A stretch of 64,000 nt of DNA from Flavobacteriaceae bacterium GSB9 (lineage in GTDB: Bacteria > Bacteroidota > Bacteroidia > Flavobacteriales > Flavobacteriaceae): contig CP062007.1 in NCBI GenBank assembly GCA_022749295.1, positions 1,426,001 through 1,490,000 on the forward strand. Direction: 5' to 3'. The translations under genes were made by a program, and so were the position numbers. The notes below the pieces were generated by a model, which saw only the letters and a program-made list of their open reading frames with translations, was not told the origin of the DNA and ran no database searches. Numbering within the stretch: the stretch's first letter is position 1; every line of letters begins with the position of its first letter. Below, piece by piece: positions 8,376 to 16,949 of the stretch.

Positions 8376-9854
8376 ATGAAAAACTTTAAAGCCCTAATTC
8401 TACTTTTAGCCGTTTCGTTTGTTTCTTTTAGTTGTTTTGAAGACCAGGACGATATACCGATTTCAACAGAAGAAATCAACGATTTTGTTTGGCGAGGCAT
8501 GAACCTCTTTTACTTATATAAAGACGATGTACCAGACTTGGCCAATGACCGATTTTCCAGTAATGCAGAATATAGTAACTATTTAAGTGGTTTTCAATGG
8601 CCCGAAAACTTGTTTGAAAACTTGATTTACAATAGGAAAACCGTTGACAGATTTAGTTGGATTGTTGATGACTATATCGCTTTAGAGCAATTTTTTGATG
8701 GTGTAGTTACCAGCAATGGTATGGAATACCAATTGTTTCGGTTTTCTTCAACAAGCAACATGAGATATGGTGTAGTCACCCACATATTGCCAGGAACAAG
8801 TGCCGAAATACAAGGCGTTGAGCGCGGTGATATTTTTTATGGCATAGACGGTACTCAACTAACAACATCCAATGCTTCTCAGCTATTAAGCCAAAGCAGT
8901 TATACAATAAATTTAGGAACATATAACACCAACGGAACCGAAGAATTGAATGATGATTCAATCGATGCAACCTCAGAAGCCATTCTATTAACTAAAGTTC
9001 AATATACCGAAAACCCTATTTTATTTAGTGATATTTTGAATGTTAATACATCGAAAATAGCTTATTTAATGTACAATGGTTTTACAGGTACTGAACAATT
9101 TAACAGAGAGTTGAATGACGTTTTCGGTAATTTTAAAAATGCAGGCGCTACCGACTTGGTCTTGGATTTACGATACAATCCAGGAGGATCGGTTTATACG
9201 GCCATTATGCTTTCCAGCTTGATTACCGGTCAATTTACAGGCGATGTTTTTAGTACCGAACAATGGAATGCCGAATTTCAGGAAGCCTATCAAAACGAAG
9301 ACCCAGAATTACTCATAAACCGCTTTATCGACAATAATGATGGTGTGCCCCTAAATAGCCTTAACCTCTCAAAGGTGTATATTTTAACATCTGGAAGGAG
9401 TGCCTCTGCGAGTGAACTCGTGATAAATGCGCTTAGCCCTTATATTGAAGTCATTCAAATTGGAACCACTACGGCAGGTAAATACCAAGCTTCAATCACC
9501 TTGTACGATTCCCCTAATTTTAGTCGAGAAGGTGCTAACCCAAGCCATACCTATGCTATGCAACCTCTAATTTATAAGTCACTTAACGCCAATGGGGTTA
9601 CAGACTACTTTAACGGGCTTACCCCTAATATTACATTGGGTGAACAAATCAACAACATGGGAGTCCTAGGCGATGAAAACGAACCTCTTTTGGCAGAGGC
9701 AATATCAAATATAACAGGAAGTGGCCGATCTAAGAACACAAAAAAAGAGTATTTGGAAATTACTCATGGCTCCGAAGATTTCGAACCCTATGAAATTGGC
9801 ATGTATATAAACAAAAATATTTCTGAACTTCTAAAACAATCTGTTTTTGAATAA
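8376..9854 (+). CDS. S41 family C-terminal-processing-type peptidase, lipoprotein
   Basis: This 492-residue protein has a lipobox cysteine at residue 20 (VSFSCFED). A PDZ-like domain follows at about 128-215 (GVVTHILPGTSAEIQGVERGD). The S41 catalytic domain runs from about 225 to 425, with LVLDLRYNPGGSV, GRSASASELV and GTTTAGKYQ. By comparison with Tsp/CtpA the nucleophile should be the serine near 344 and the base the lysine at 369. It is placed on the periplasmic face of the outer or inner membrane. The downstream PP-loop gene overlaps its 3' end by 8 bp, so the two share a transcript. The substrate cannot be read from sequence. Confidence 0.92.
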   Translation: MKNFKALILLLAVSFVSFSCFEDQDDIPISTEEINDFVWRGMNLFYLYKDDVPDLANDRFSSNAEYSNYLSGFQWPENLFENLIYNRKTVDRFSWIVDDYIALEQFFDGVVTSNGMEYQLFRFSSTSNMRYGVVTHILPGTSAEIQGVERGDIFYGIDGTQLTTSNASQLLSQSSYTINLGTYNTNGTEELNDDSIDATSEAILLTKVQYTENPILFSDILNVNTSKIAYLMYNGFTGTEQFNRELNDVFGNFKNAGATDLVLDLRYNPGGSVYTAIMLSSLITGQFTGDVFSTEQWNAEFQEAYQNEDPELLINRFIDNNDGVPLNSLNLSKVYILTSGRSASASELVINALSPYIEVIQIGTTTAGKYQASITLYDSPNFSREGANPSHTYAMQPLIYKSLNANGVTDYFNGLTPNITLGEQINNMGVLGDENEPLLAEAISNITGSGRSKNTKKEYLEITHGSEDFEPYEIGMYINKNISELLKQSVFE

Positions 9855-10563
9855 ACATACAACCTACTTCAATTGGAGCTCGGGCAAAGACTCTGCTCTT
9901 GCGCTTTACCATTTGCTGAAAAATGAAAACTATTCTGTAGATGCTTTGGTGACAACAGTAAACAACCATTACAATAGGGTATCCATGCACGGCCTTCGGA
10001 AAGAACTGCTCGTTGCCCAAACCAACGCCATGAGTATTCCTGCCTGCATAATCGAATTACCCGAAATGCCCAGCATGGGCGTTTATGAGCAAAAAATGAC
10101 TGAAACCGTCACGAGATTAAAAAACAACGGATTTACACATGCTGCTTTCGGTGATATTTTTTTGGAAGATTTAAAAGTATATCGAAAAAACCAATTGGCT
10201 AAAGCAGGTATAAAAACTGTATTCCCGATTTGGAAAAGAGACACCAAAGACCTTCTAACCGAGTTTTTAGAATTAGGGTTTAAAACTATTGTGGTTTGTG
10301 CCAATTCAAAATATTTTGATGACAATTTTGTGGGTACAGTTATCGACAAGCACTTTATTGAAAATTTGCCCAAAGATGTTGACCCATGCGGCGAAAATGG
10401 TGAATTCCACACCTTTTGTTTCGATGGCCCTATTTTTAATAAACCCATAGAGTTTTCAATAGGCGAAAAAGTATATCGAGAATACAATAATCCCAATACA
10501 GATAATTCAGTTTGTGAAAGCGACAAATACGGTGTATGGTACTGCGATTTAATTCCAGAATAA
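9847..10563 (+). CDS. DUF71/COG2102 PP-loop ATP pyrophosphatase (diphthine-ammonia-ligase-like), possible B12 salvage
   Basis: This 238-residue protein has the N-type ATP-pyrophosphatase loop SSGKDS at residues 11-16. It also carries the DUF71 hallmarks FGDIFLEDLKVYRKNQL and the C-terminal PCGENGEFHTF. The start is TTG, 8 bases inside the S41 gene; it is required because the PP-loop starts only ten residues in and no ATG is available. In eukaryotes and archaea the family amidates diphthine. Bacteria lack diphthamide, and comparative genomics of DUF71 predicted that one bacterial subfamily acts in B12 salvage. Here the gene directly faces the BtuG/BtuB operon, which agrees with that prediction. 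The enzyme reaction is unknown. Confidence 0.85.
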   Translation: MNKHTTYFNWSSGKDSALALYHLLKNENYSVDALVTTVNNHYNRVSMHGLRKELLVAQTNAMSIPACIIELPEMPSMGVYEQKMTETVTRLKNNGFTHAAFGDIFLEDLKVYRKNQLAKAGIKTVFPIWKRDTKDLLTEFLELGFKTIVVCANSKYFDDNFVGTVIDKHFIENLPKDVDPCGENGEFHTFCFDGPIFNKPIEFSIGEKVYREYNNPNTDNSVCESDKYGVWYCDLIPE

Positions 10564-10566
10564 ACC

Positions 10567-10600
10567 AAAAAAAAGGCGTTCTAACAAGAGCGCCTTTTTC
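10567..10600 (+). terminator. Intrinsic terminator after the DUF71 gene
   Basis: GGCGTTC (10575-10581) pairs with GAGCGCC (10588-10594), with an A-run before and TTTTT after. One pair is G-U on the plus strand but A-C on the minus strand, so it should work best for the plus-strand genes. Confidence 0.8.
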
Positions 10601-10619
10601 GTTTAATATTAAAATATAT

Positions 10620-11675
10620 TTAGTTGAAATATATTTTTGAAGCTCCTAATCCAACTTTGTATGTTCCAATTTCAGACTTTGAACTTAAATCGTAAACAAT
10701 TAAATCACTTTGCCCCGTAAAACTGGCATCAGTAACATATAATGTATTGTCTTTAACAGCCATTCCGTAAGCATAACTTGCCGTTAAAGGCATTACAGAT
10801 TCACTTGGCAAAGCGGTATCGCTATCAGTTAAACCAAATAAATTTCCTGAAGCCACGTAATACAATACGCCATTATCATAGTCCATTAAACTTGGGTGTA
10901 CGCCATTTTCTAAAGCTAAAGTAGATATTACAGTATTATTAGACAGATCAATCTTAGTTACAGAACCTTCGGTATGCCCTACAACATTCCAGTTAGAATC
11001 GTATTCAGTTGCTCCTCCACATAGCACTACTAAATTACCTAGGTTGTCAATAATCATTTCATCGGGATTATCATTTACGATAATCGTTTCAATGTTATTT
11101 GAAGCGATATCAATTACAGAAATAATATTATTTGAAGAATACCCCCCTTTATGAGAAACATAAATTTTGTCACCATAAACCAAAATCTGTTCTGGTCCTT
11201 CTCCAACAGGAATAGTGCTTTCAACGCTATTAGTTGCTAAATCTACAACAGCAATAAAATCATCTGTTGCTACCATTCCATCTCCCCAGTTTGTCACATA
11301 ACCTTTTCCATTGGCAAAAGCCATATATCTTGGTGTACTTAAATCGGTAGTTATAGTTCCTAATTTTTCAAAAGTATAACGGTTAACAACATTTATGGTA
11401 TTTGCATTATCTGTAATGATATACGCCATGTCGTCATTAAAACCTATAGATTGTAAATACACCCCTAAACTTTCGTTGTTTATATTGTAGTAAATTCCAT
11501 TTTCTATCGTTAAAAAATCGTTTGATATAAAGCTTACAGACGACGGTCCTCCTTCTCCGCTTACTAAAATACCGTTTTCATAATCGCCTTTTGACTGTAA
11601 ATTATCGTCGTTATCCTCTGAACATGAAAATACCAGAAATGACATGGCAATAATTGATAAAAAAATGTTTTTCAT
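10620..11675 (-). CDS. BtuG-like surface lipoprotein, YncE/DUF5074-type beta-propeller
   Basis: This 351-residue lipoprotein (lipid cysteine at residue 18, VFSCSED) is predicted to fold as a beta-propeller of the YncE/DUF5074 kind. The blades repeat motifs such as NVVNRYTFEKLGTI, VDLATNSVESTI, VIDIASNNIETI and IDLSNNTVISTL. It starts 10 bp after the B12-type TonB receptor, so it shares the riboswitch-controlled transcript. In gut Bacteroides the surface lipoprotein BtuG is a seven-bladed propeller that binds cobalamin very tightly and sits on BtuB. The same fold, anchor and operon position suggest this is its flavobacterial counterpart. That equivalence is inference; no cobalamin-binding residues can be checked here. 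Confidence 0.8.
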   Translation of the reverse strand: MKNIFLSIIAMSFLVFSCSEDNDDNLQSKGDYENGILVSGEGGPSSVSFISNDFLTIENGIYYNINNESLGVYLQSIGFNDDMAYIITDNANTINVVNRYTFEKLGTITTDLSTPRYMAFANGKGYVTNWGDGMVATDDFIAVVDLATNSVESTIPVGEGPEQILVYGDKIYVSHKGGYSSNNIISVIDIASNNIETIIVNDNPDEMIIDNLGNLVVLCGGATEYDSNWNVVGHTEGSVTKIDLSNNTVISTLALENGVHPSLMDYDNGVLYYVASGNLFGLTDSDTALPSESVMPLTASYAYGMAVKDNTLYVTDASFTGQSDLIVYDLSSKSEIGTYKVGLGASKIYFN

Positions 11676-11685
11676 AATTGAATTT

Positions 11686-13533
11686 TTAAAATTTATAGTT
11701 TATTTGAATGTTAAAATTTCTGTTTGGCATCGGCCTAAAAGCGATGCTCTGATAATTAGTGTTAAATATATTTTTCACCAAAACCCCAACGACTAACTGT
11801 TGTTTCACTTCATTAAACACCTCATAATTCAAACCTAAATTGGAAATATTATAGTCTTCAACCGAATAAAACGGACCTGACAAATTATCATCGGTGGTAA
11901 AAACATCTCCATTATACATAAATTGGTAATAAGCCGATATGTTTTTGTAATTGTATCCCAAGGAAAAATTTCCTTTATGAAAAGGCACGTAGATAAGTTG
12001 CTTTTGGGTTTCTAAATTTTCTGAAACGGTATAGGAATAATGACTATTGAAGGTGAAATGGTGATTATTAAAACGACATGCCATTTGCAATTCCAACTCA
12101 ACACCATAGCTTTGTGCTCTAGATACATTTGCTGGAGACCACGCACCCGAAGTTGGTCGCCACTGAATTAAATTTTCTGTTTTTATATAATACCCGTTAA
12201 GATTAAGGGTAAACAATTCATGAATTATCTCCTGCCCAAAATCTATTTGATAAGACGACTCTGGCACCAAATTTAAATTTCCGCCTGGCACCCAATATAA
12301 ATCGTTAAAGGTTGGAACTCTGTAATTTTTAGAGCCGTTCAATGTTAATCGATAGTGTTCACTTGCCTTATAACTTCCGTCTGCCGAAAACACAAACGGA
12401 CTTTTAAATCCTGAAGTAAAATCCTTTCTTAAGTTAACATTATATTCAAATCGCTCGTTCAGTTTATGATTTAATAATCCTGTAACCGAAAACACCGTAC
12501 GCTCAGGATCGCCAAAATTACTACCTGTACCTATAAATTTATTATAATCCAATATGGTTTTAAACTGAAAATTTTCGGAGATTTTCCTATTGAAATTATA
12601 ATTCACCAGATAGGTGTTTATTTTTCCAAAAGTATGGTTATTATTGTCTTTATTTTCGTAATATTTAAACTGTTCTTGTAAATGAGCTACTTTCAACCTA
12701 GACGTATATGAATTGGAAATATGCGACCATTCTAACATACTTCTAAAATTTTGGTCTTCATACCTACTTTTACCAACTGTATTTAGGGTTCCTGAAAAAT
12801 TTCTATCACCTACAAATGTTTGATGATATAATTTCAACACATCTTTACCAGAGACAAAATATCCTAAATTAAAGTTCAAACTCACATTACCAAACTCACC
12901 ATTTTCATTAACCTTGTCGGTTCCTAAATATTTATAATCATTATCTGAATCTATATAAAAAAGCCCGCCATTAACCGAAAATTTATCCGATCCATACGAT
13001 GAATTAAAACCTACTTGTTTTGTATTAAAACTCCCGTAAGACGCAAAAGCCTTATTTCCAAAATGTTTATTAAATGCCAGTTTATTATTTAGATGAATAC
13101 TTCCGCCAATAGCTCCGCTTCCATATTGCACGCTGCCACCGCCACTTCTAATGGCGATTGAATTAAAATTATTCGTGTTTATAGTACTAAAATCGGTTTG
13201 CCCATTAAGTTGTGAATTTATATTAATCCCATTCCAAACAACAGTGGTTTGTGAAGCGTTAGTACCGCGAAACGATGGCGATGACACCATGCCATATCCA
13301 TTTTCTTTGAAATACAAATTACTATTTAATGCCAAAACCTCGGTAAGTGATTTAGAATTAAACCTTAAAACCGAATCATTTAACACCTGAATTTTAATAC
13401 CCGTAGCGTACTGGTTTAACTTAGTATCACTTACAAGAATTTCATCCAACTGTTGAATAGAATCCAAAGTAGATTGGGCATTAAGGCTATCTACTAAACC
13501 AATTAAAATTAAAAAGACGCTTATTTTTTTCAT
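11686..13533 (-). CDS. btuB: TonB-dependent outer membrane receptor, BtuB-like (cobalamin)
   Basis: This 615-residue protein has a signal peptide ending near LNAQS and a TonB-box-like LDEILVSD. A plug domain follows at about 45-155 (QTTVVWNGININSQLNGQTDF, SGGGSVQYGSGAIGG), then a 22-strand barrel ending in a terminal aromatic (INYKF). The size is that of BtuB-type receptors, shorter than SusC types, with no carboxypeptidase-like N-terminal domain. The cobalamin assignment comes from the riboswitch directly upstream and the BtuFCD importer on the other side. It imports B12 across the outer membrane using TonB-ExbBD energy. It starts with ATG about 10 bases after the riboswitch expression-platform hairpin. 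Confidence 0.9.
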   Translation of the reverse strand: MKKISVFLILIGLVDSLNAQSTLDSIQQLDEILVSDTKLNQYATGIKIQVLNDSVLRFNSKSLTEVLALNSNLYFKENGYGMVSSPSFRGTNASQTTVVWNGININSQLNGQTDFSTINTNNFNSIAIRSGGGSVQYGSGAIGGSIHLNNKLAFNKHFGNKAFASYGSFNTKQVGFNSSYGSDKFSVNGGLFYIDSDNDYKYLGTDKVNENGEFGNVSLNFNLGYFVSGKDVLKLYHQTFVGDRNFSGTLNTVGKSRYEDQNFRSMLEWSHISNSYTSRLKVAHLQEQFKYYENKDNNNHTFGKINTYLVNYNFNRKISENFQFKTILDYNKFIGTGSNFGDPERTVFSVTGLLNHKLNERFEYNVNLRKDFTSGFKSPFVFSADGSYKASEHYRLTLNGSKNYRVPTFNDLYWVPGGNLNLVPESSYQIDFGQEIIHELFTLNLNGYYIKTENLIQWRPTSGAWSPANVSRAQSYGVELELQMACRFNNHHFTFNSHYSYTVSENLETQKQLIYVPFHKGNFSLGYNYKNISAYYQFMYNGDVFTTDDNLSGPFYSVEDYNISNLGLNYEVFNEVKQQLVVGVLVKNIFNTNYQSIAFRPMPNRNFNIQINYKF

Positions 13534-13540
13534 ATATCCT

Positions 13541-13737
13541 GAAGACTTTTTTCCCGAAAGTCATTATAGATTACGAAAATTGGCAGGTCTCCTGACTTGC
13601 GTCTTCATGCTCGTCTTCCCAAAGAATGCTCTTCAGTGACATTGAAGTTTTTGCATGAAGCATTATAGCTTACAGTTGCGGGAACAGTTCTGGAATTGCA
13701 CCAGATTCCCTTTTAATTTTTAGACTAAAAAGTCCTT
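13541..13737 (-). promoter_or_regulatory. Cobalamin (AdoCbl-type) riboswitch with expression platform
   Basis: On the minus strand the aptamer shows the classic conserved blocks. The entry block is GGGAATCTGGTGCAATTCC (13710-13692), followed by CCCGCAACTG (13683-13674). The exit block is GCAAGTCAGGAGACCTGCC (13600-13582). A hairpin GACTTT / AAAGTC (13557-13562 with 13544-13549) lies just before the btuB start codon. Its 3' arm can alternatively pair with GACTTTTT at 13727-13734 in front of the aptamer. This suggests a two-state switch acting close to the initiation codon. There is no U-run after the hairpin, which favours control of translation over termination. Binding of cobalamin should lower expression of btuB and the propeller gene. 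Confidence 0.95.
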
Positions 13738-13804
13738 AAAAACCAAATTTCGACGTAAAAGTAAACAATTTAACCAATGTATAAACTAAAACATTAATTA
13801 ATAT

Positions 13805-13812
13805 TACTTTTG
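13805..13812 (+). promoter_or_regulatory. -7 promoter element of the btuFCD operon
   Basis: TACTTTTG matches the TAnnTTTG -7 element. It ends 9 bases before the ATG at 13822, so the importer transcript would be almost leaderless and would not carry the riboswitch, which lies on the opposite strand. No clear -33 TTTG is seen. Confidence 0.5.
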
Positions 13813-13821
13813 ACACAAATT

Positions 13822-14976
13822 ATGCTCATCGTGAAAAAAACGACTTACGTATTACTCATTCTCTTAACCTTTTTAGCCTGTAAAAAGAAGGAACAATCCA
13901 TTAAAATTTCAGACAAAATTGCTTCTGAAATTCCTCTAAGCCATGCTAAAGGGTTTTCAATTAGTACTGCCAATGACTATAAGATATTAACGATTTCTAA
14001 TCCTTGGCCTAACGCGGAAAAAGTTTATAAATATGCTTTAGTTGAAAAAAGCATACTACCAAAAATCACTTTAAATCGAGATGAGTTCGACGGCATCATT
14101 ACCCTTCCAATAAATAAAATAGTGGTAACCAGTACCACCCACCTGCCGGGGTTAGAACTTTTACAAGTTCAAAATACGTTGGTTGGATTTCCAGGAACTG
14201 ATTTTATTTCCTCTGAAAAAATCAGAACGCTTATTGATTCAGGAAACATTAGAGAACTTGGTAAAAATGAAGGCCTCAATACTGAAATTTTATTGGAATT
14301 GAACCCCAATGTGGTGATAGGCTTTGGCATTGATGGTAACAACCGCTCTCTTGAAACAGTTAAAACATCAGGTATTCCTGTAGTTTTTAATGGCGATTGG
14401 GTTGAAAATTCTCCTTTGGCTAAAGCCGAATGGATTAAGTTGTTTGGGGTGTTATACAATAAAGAAAGAGAAGCCGATTCTATTTTTAATGGAATTGAGA
14501 AGAATTATTTGGAAGCTAAAAAATTAGTAGCCAACTTAAAAAACAAACCAACTGTTTTAAGTGGTGCCATGCATGGTGATATTTGGGAATTACCCAATGG
14601 CAATAGCACCGAAGCACAGCTTTTTAAAGACGCCGGCATGGACTATTTGTGGAAAAACTCAACGGGAACGGGCAGTTTAAAACTTAATTTCGAATCGGTT
14701 TTCGTTAAAGCCAAAAATGCCGATATTTGGTTAAATCCATCTAATTATACAAGCTTAGAAACACTTAAAAATGGTAATGAGCATCATAGTTCGTTTAATG
14801 CCTTTAAAAACAAAAAAATATATTCGTTTACCAATACCACAGGGGAAACTGGTGGCGTACTCTATTATGAATTGGGCATAACCCGGCCCGATTTAGTATT
14901 GAAAGACCTCATTAAAATAGGACATCCTACATTACTTAAAAACTACGAACTTTATTTTTTTAAAGCCTTAAAATAA
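13822..14976 (+). CDS. btuF: B12 ABC transporter substrate-binding lipoprotein (BtuF-like)
   Basis: This is a periplasmic binding protein of the TroA/BtuF fold with a lipobox cysteine at residue 20 (LTFLACKKK). The first lobe carries PINKIVVTSTTHLPGLELL and LNPNVVIGFG; the second lobe includes LSGAMHGDIWELPNG and a C-terminal RPDLVLKDLIKI. It hands substrate to the BtuCD permease. Substrate as cobalamin comes from context: the divergent riboswitch and BtuB-like receptor. By sequence alone an iron-siderophore ligand would also be possible. An upstream in-frame TTG at 13810 falls inside the -7 promoter element and is rejected; a GTG at 13831 (MKKTTYV) is an alternative start. Permease and ATPase genes follow without a gap. 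Confidence 0.88.
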   Translation: MLIVKKTTYVLLILLTFLACKKKEQSIKISDKIASEIPLSHAKGFSISTANDYKILTISNPWPNAEKVYKYALVEKSILPKITLNRDEFDGIITLPINKIVVTSTTHLPGLELLQVQNTLVGFPGTDFISSEKIRTLIDSGNIRELGKNEGLNTEILLELNPNVVIGFGIDGNNRSLETVKTSGIPVVFNGDWVENSPLAKAEWIKLFGVLYNKEREADSIFNGIEKNYLEAKKLVANLKNKPTVLSGAMHGDIWELPNGNSTEAQLFKDAGMDYLWKNSTGTGSLKLNFESVFVKAKNADIWLNPSNYTSLETLKNGNEHHSSFNAFKNKKIYSFTNTTGETGGVLYYELGITRPDLVLKDLIKIGHPTLLKNYELYFFKALK

Positions 14977-16008
14977 TTGCCTAAGCCAACCACATATAGA
15001 GTTCCGTTTATCGTTTTAGTTCTCGTGCTAGCCCTATGCTTTTTAGTTAATATTAGCTTGGGTTCGGTTTCCATTCCGCTAAAAAGTATCTTTAATAGTC
15101 TGTTTGGGCTTCCTACAGAAACCGAAAGCTGGCATCACATTATTTTAAATTATAGGTTACCCAAGGCCTTAACAGCTATTATTGTTGGCTCTGGCCTTAG
15201 TATTTCTGGGCTGTTAATGCAAACGCTATTTAGGAATCCATTGGCCGGTCCTTTTGTTTTGGGCATTAGCTCTGGAGCCAGTTTGGGTGTGGCCTTGATC
15301 ATTTTGGGCTCCAGTGTGCTTGGTGGTATATTTGCAGCACTTTTTGTTTCAAAATGGGGTGTTGTTATCGCCGCTAGTTTTGGCAGTTTTTTAGTGCTTT
15401 TGGCCGTTTTAACAGTCTCCATAAAAGTACGTGATACCATGGCTATTCTTATCATAGGGTTAATGTTCGCCAGCATCACAGCCGCCATAGTAAGTGTGCT
15501 CTCTTATTTTGGTTCTGCCGAACAATTACAGCAATATATTTTTTGGGGCTTTGGCAGTTTGGGCAATTTATCCTGGGAAGATTTAGCTATACTATTTGTA
15601 CTTTTTTCAATCGGACTTTTAGTGAGCATTATTTGTATTAAACCCTTAAATTCATTGCTATTAGGAGAAAACTATGCAAAAAGTTTGGGGCTAAATATTA
15701 AAAAAAGCAGACTGACCATCATTATCGCTACCAGTTTATTGGCAGGAACCATCACCGCCTTTGCAGGCCCAATTGCCTTTATTGGCTTGGCCATTCCACA
15801 TATTACAAGGCAGGTGTTCAATACATCAAACCATAAAGTTTTATTACCGGCCGTACTTTTATTTGGCAGTATTGTTATGCTTATTTGCGATAGTATCGCA
15901 CAGTTACCTAGCAGTGATTTTACGCTGCCTATCAATGCTATAACATCGTTAGTAGGCGCACCAATAGTCATTTGGCTGTTAACCAGAAAGCGAAAAATGA
16001 TATTTTAA
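14977..16008 (+). CDS. btuC: FecCD/BtuC-family ABC transporter permease
   Basis: This 343-residue inner membrane permease has about ten hydrophobic segments. Family motifs are present: LNYRLPKALTAIIVGSGLSISG near the N terminus, FRNPLAGPFVLGISSGAS in the middle, and GPIAFIGLAIPHITR (the ATPase-coupling region) near residue 265. It starts with TTG immediately after the btuF stop codon; no ATG is available nearby and the family's N terminus fits this start. The btuD gene begins directly after its stop. It forms the cobalamin channel with BtuD, by context. Confidence 0.9.
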   Translation: MPKPTTYRVPFIVLVLVLALCFLVNISLGSVSIPLKSIFNSLFGLPTETESWHHIILNYRLPKALTAIIVGSGLSISGLLMQTLFRNPLAGPFVLGISSGASLGVALIILGSSVLGGIFAALFVSKWGVVIAASFGSFLVLLAVLTVSIKVRDTMAILIIGLMFASITAAIVSVLSYFGSAEQLQQYIFWGFGSLGNLSWEDLAILFVLFSIGLLVSIICIKPLNSLLLGENYAKSLGLNIKKSRLTIIIATSLLAGTITAFAGPIAFIGLAIPHITRQVFNTSNHKVLLPAVLLFGSIVMLICDSIAQLPSSDFTLPINAITSLVGAPIVIWLLTRKRKMIF

Positions 16009-16803
16009 ATGACTAAAACCAAAGACCATATCATTTTAAAAACAGAAAAGCTTTCTGTTGGTTATACCTCGAAAAAGAAGACGTCCGTTGTTTCATCAAA
16101 CATCAATATTACACTAAAAAAAGGAGAGCTTGTTGGATTGATTGGTGCCAATGGCATAGGAAAATCAACCCTTTTAAGAACCCTTACTAAAGTACAAAAT
16201 CCGTTAGGAGGCCACATTTACATTAACGGAAAAGAAACCTTTAGCTACACGCCCCTTAAACTCGCCAAAGTATTGAGTTTGGTATTGACTGAACAGGTCG
16301 CTTCGAAAAATTTATCGGTTTTTGAGTTGGTCGCTCTAGGCCGTCAACCCTACACGAATTGGATTGGTAATTTATCTGAAGAGGATATTGTAGTCGTTAA
16401 AAATGCTTTACGACAAACTAATATTGAAACTTTAAAAAACAAAAGGTGCTACGAACTCAGCGACGGGCAATTACAAAAAGTAATGATTGCACGAGCCCTG
16501 GCACAAGACACCGAGTTGATTGTTTTGGACGAACCCACAACGCACCTAGACATGTATCACAAGGCCTATATTTTAAAACTCTTACAAAAACTTACTAAAG
16601 AAACGGGCAAAACCATTCTCTTTTCCTCTCATGAAATTGATTTGGCCATTCAGTTGTGCGATACTCTAATTGTTATGGGAAATGACCAAGTGATTTCTAA
16701 CCAGCCCTGTAAACTTATAGAAACAGGCGTTTTTGAAAATCTATTTCCCAAAGATTTGATAGCCTTCGATGAAAAAACAGGAAGTTTTAGAGTGAAAAAG
16801 TAA
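16009..16803 (+). CDS. btuD: B12/iron-chelate ABC transporter ATP-binding protein
   Basis: This 264-residue ABC ATPase has Walker A GANGIGKST at residues 46-54, a signature loop LSDGQLQKV (aspartate replaces the usual second glycine position) and Walker B LIVLDEPTTHLD with the catalytic glutamate. The switch histidine is in FSSHEIDLA. It belongs to the FecE/BtuD class and abuts the permease gene. It is the last gene of the importer operon. I see no hairpin terminator in the 146 bp after it. Confidence 0.9.
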   Translation: MTKTKDHIILKTEKLSVGYTSKKKTSVVSSNINITLKKGELVGLIGANGIGKSTLLRTLTKVQNPLGGHIYINGKETFSYTPLKLAKVLSLVLTEQVASKNLSVFELVALGRQPYTNWIGNLSEEDIVVVKNALRQTNIETLKNKRCYELSDGQLQKVMIARALAQDTELIVLDEPTTHLDMYHKAYILKLLQKLTKETGKTILFSSHEIDLAIQLCDTLIVMGNDQVISNQPCKLIETGVFENLFPKDLIAFDEKTGSFRVKK

Positions 16804-16949
16804 TTGTATTCCCCAAAAAAATTAGTATATTCAAGTTCTATTTTCTACTGAAAAACAACCAAGTACAACCTTAATTTTCAATTTTCGCTCCCTAAAGTTG
16901 TTAATAGTAAAAGTTATGGGCATTTACTAACATAATAAACCTAGGAATC

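Noticed and set aside
15150-15971. Long open frames on the minus strand opposite btuC
   Set aside because: Codon periodicity follows the plus-strand permease; the antisense products have no recognisable domain.
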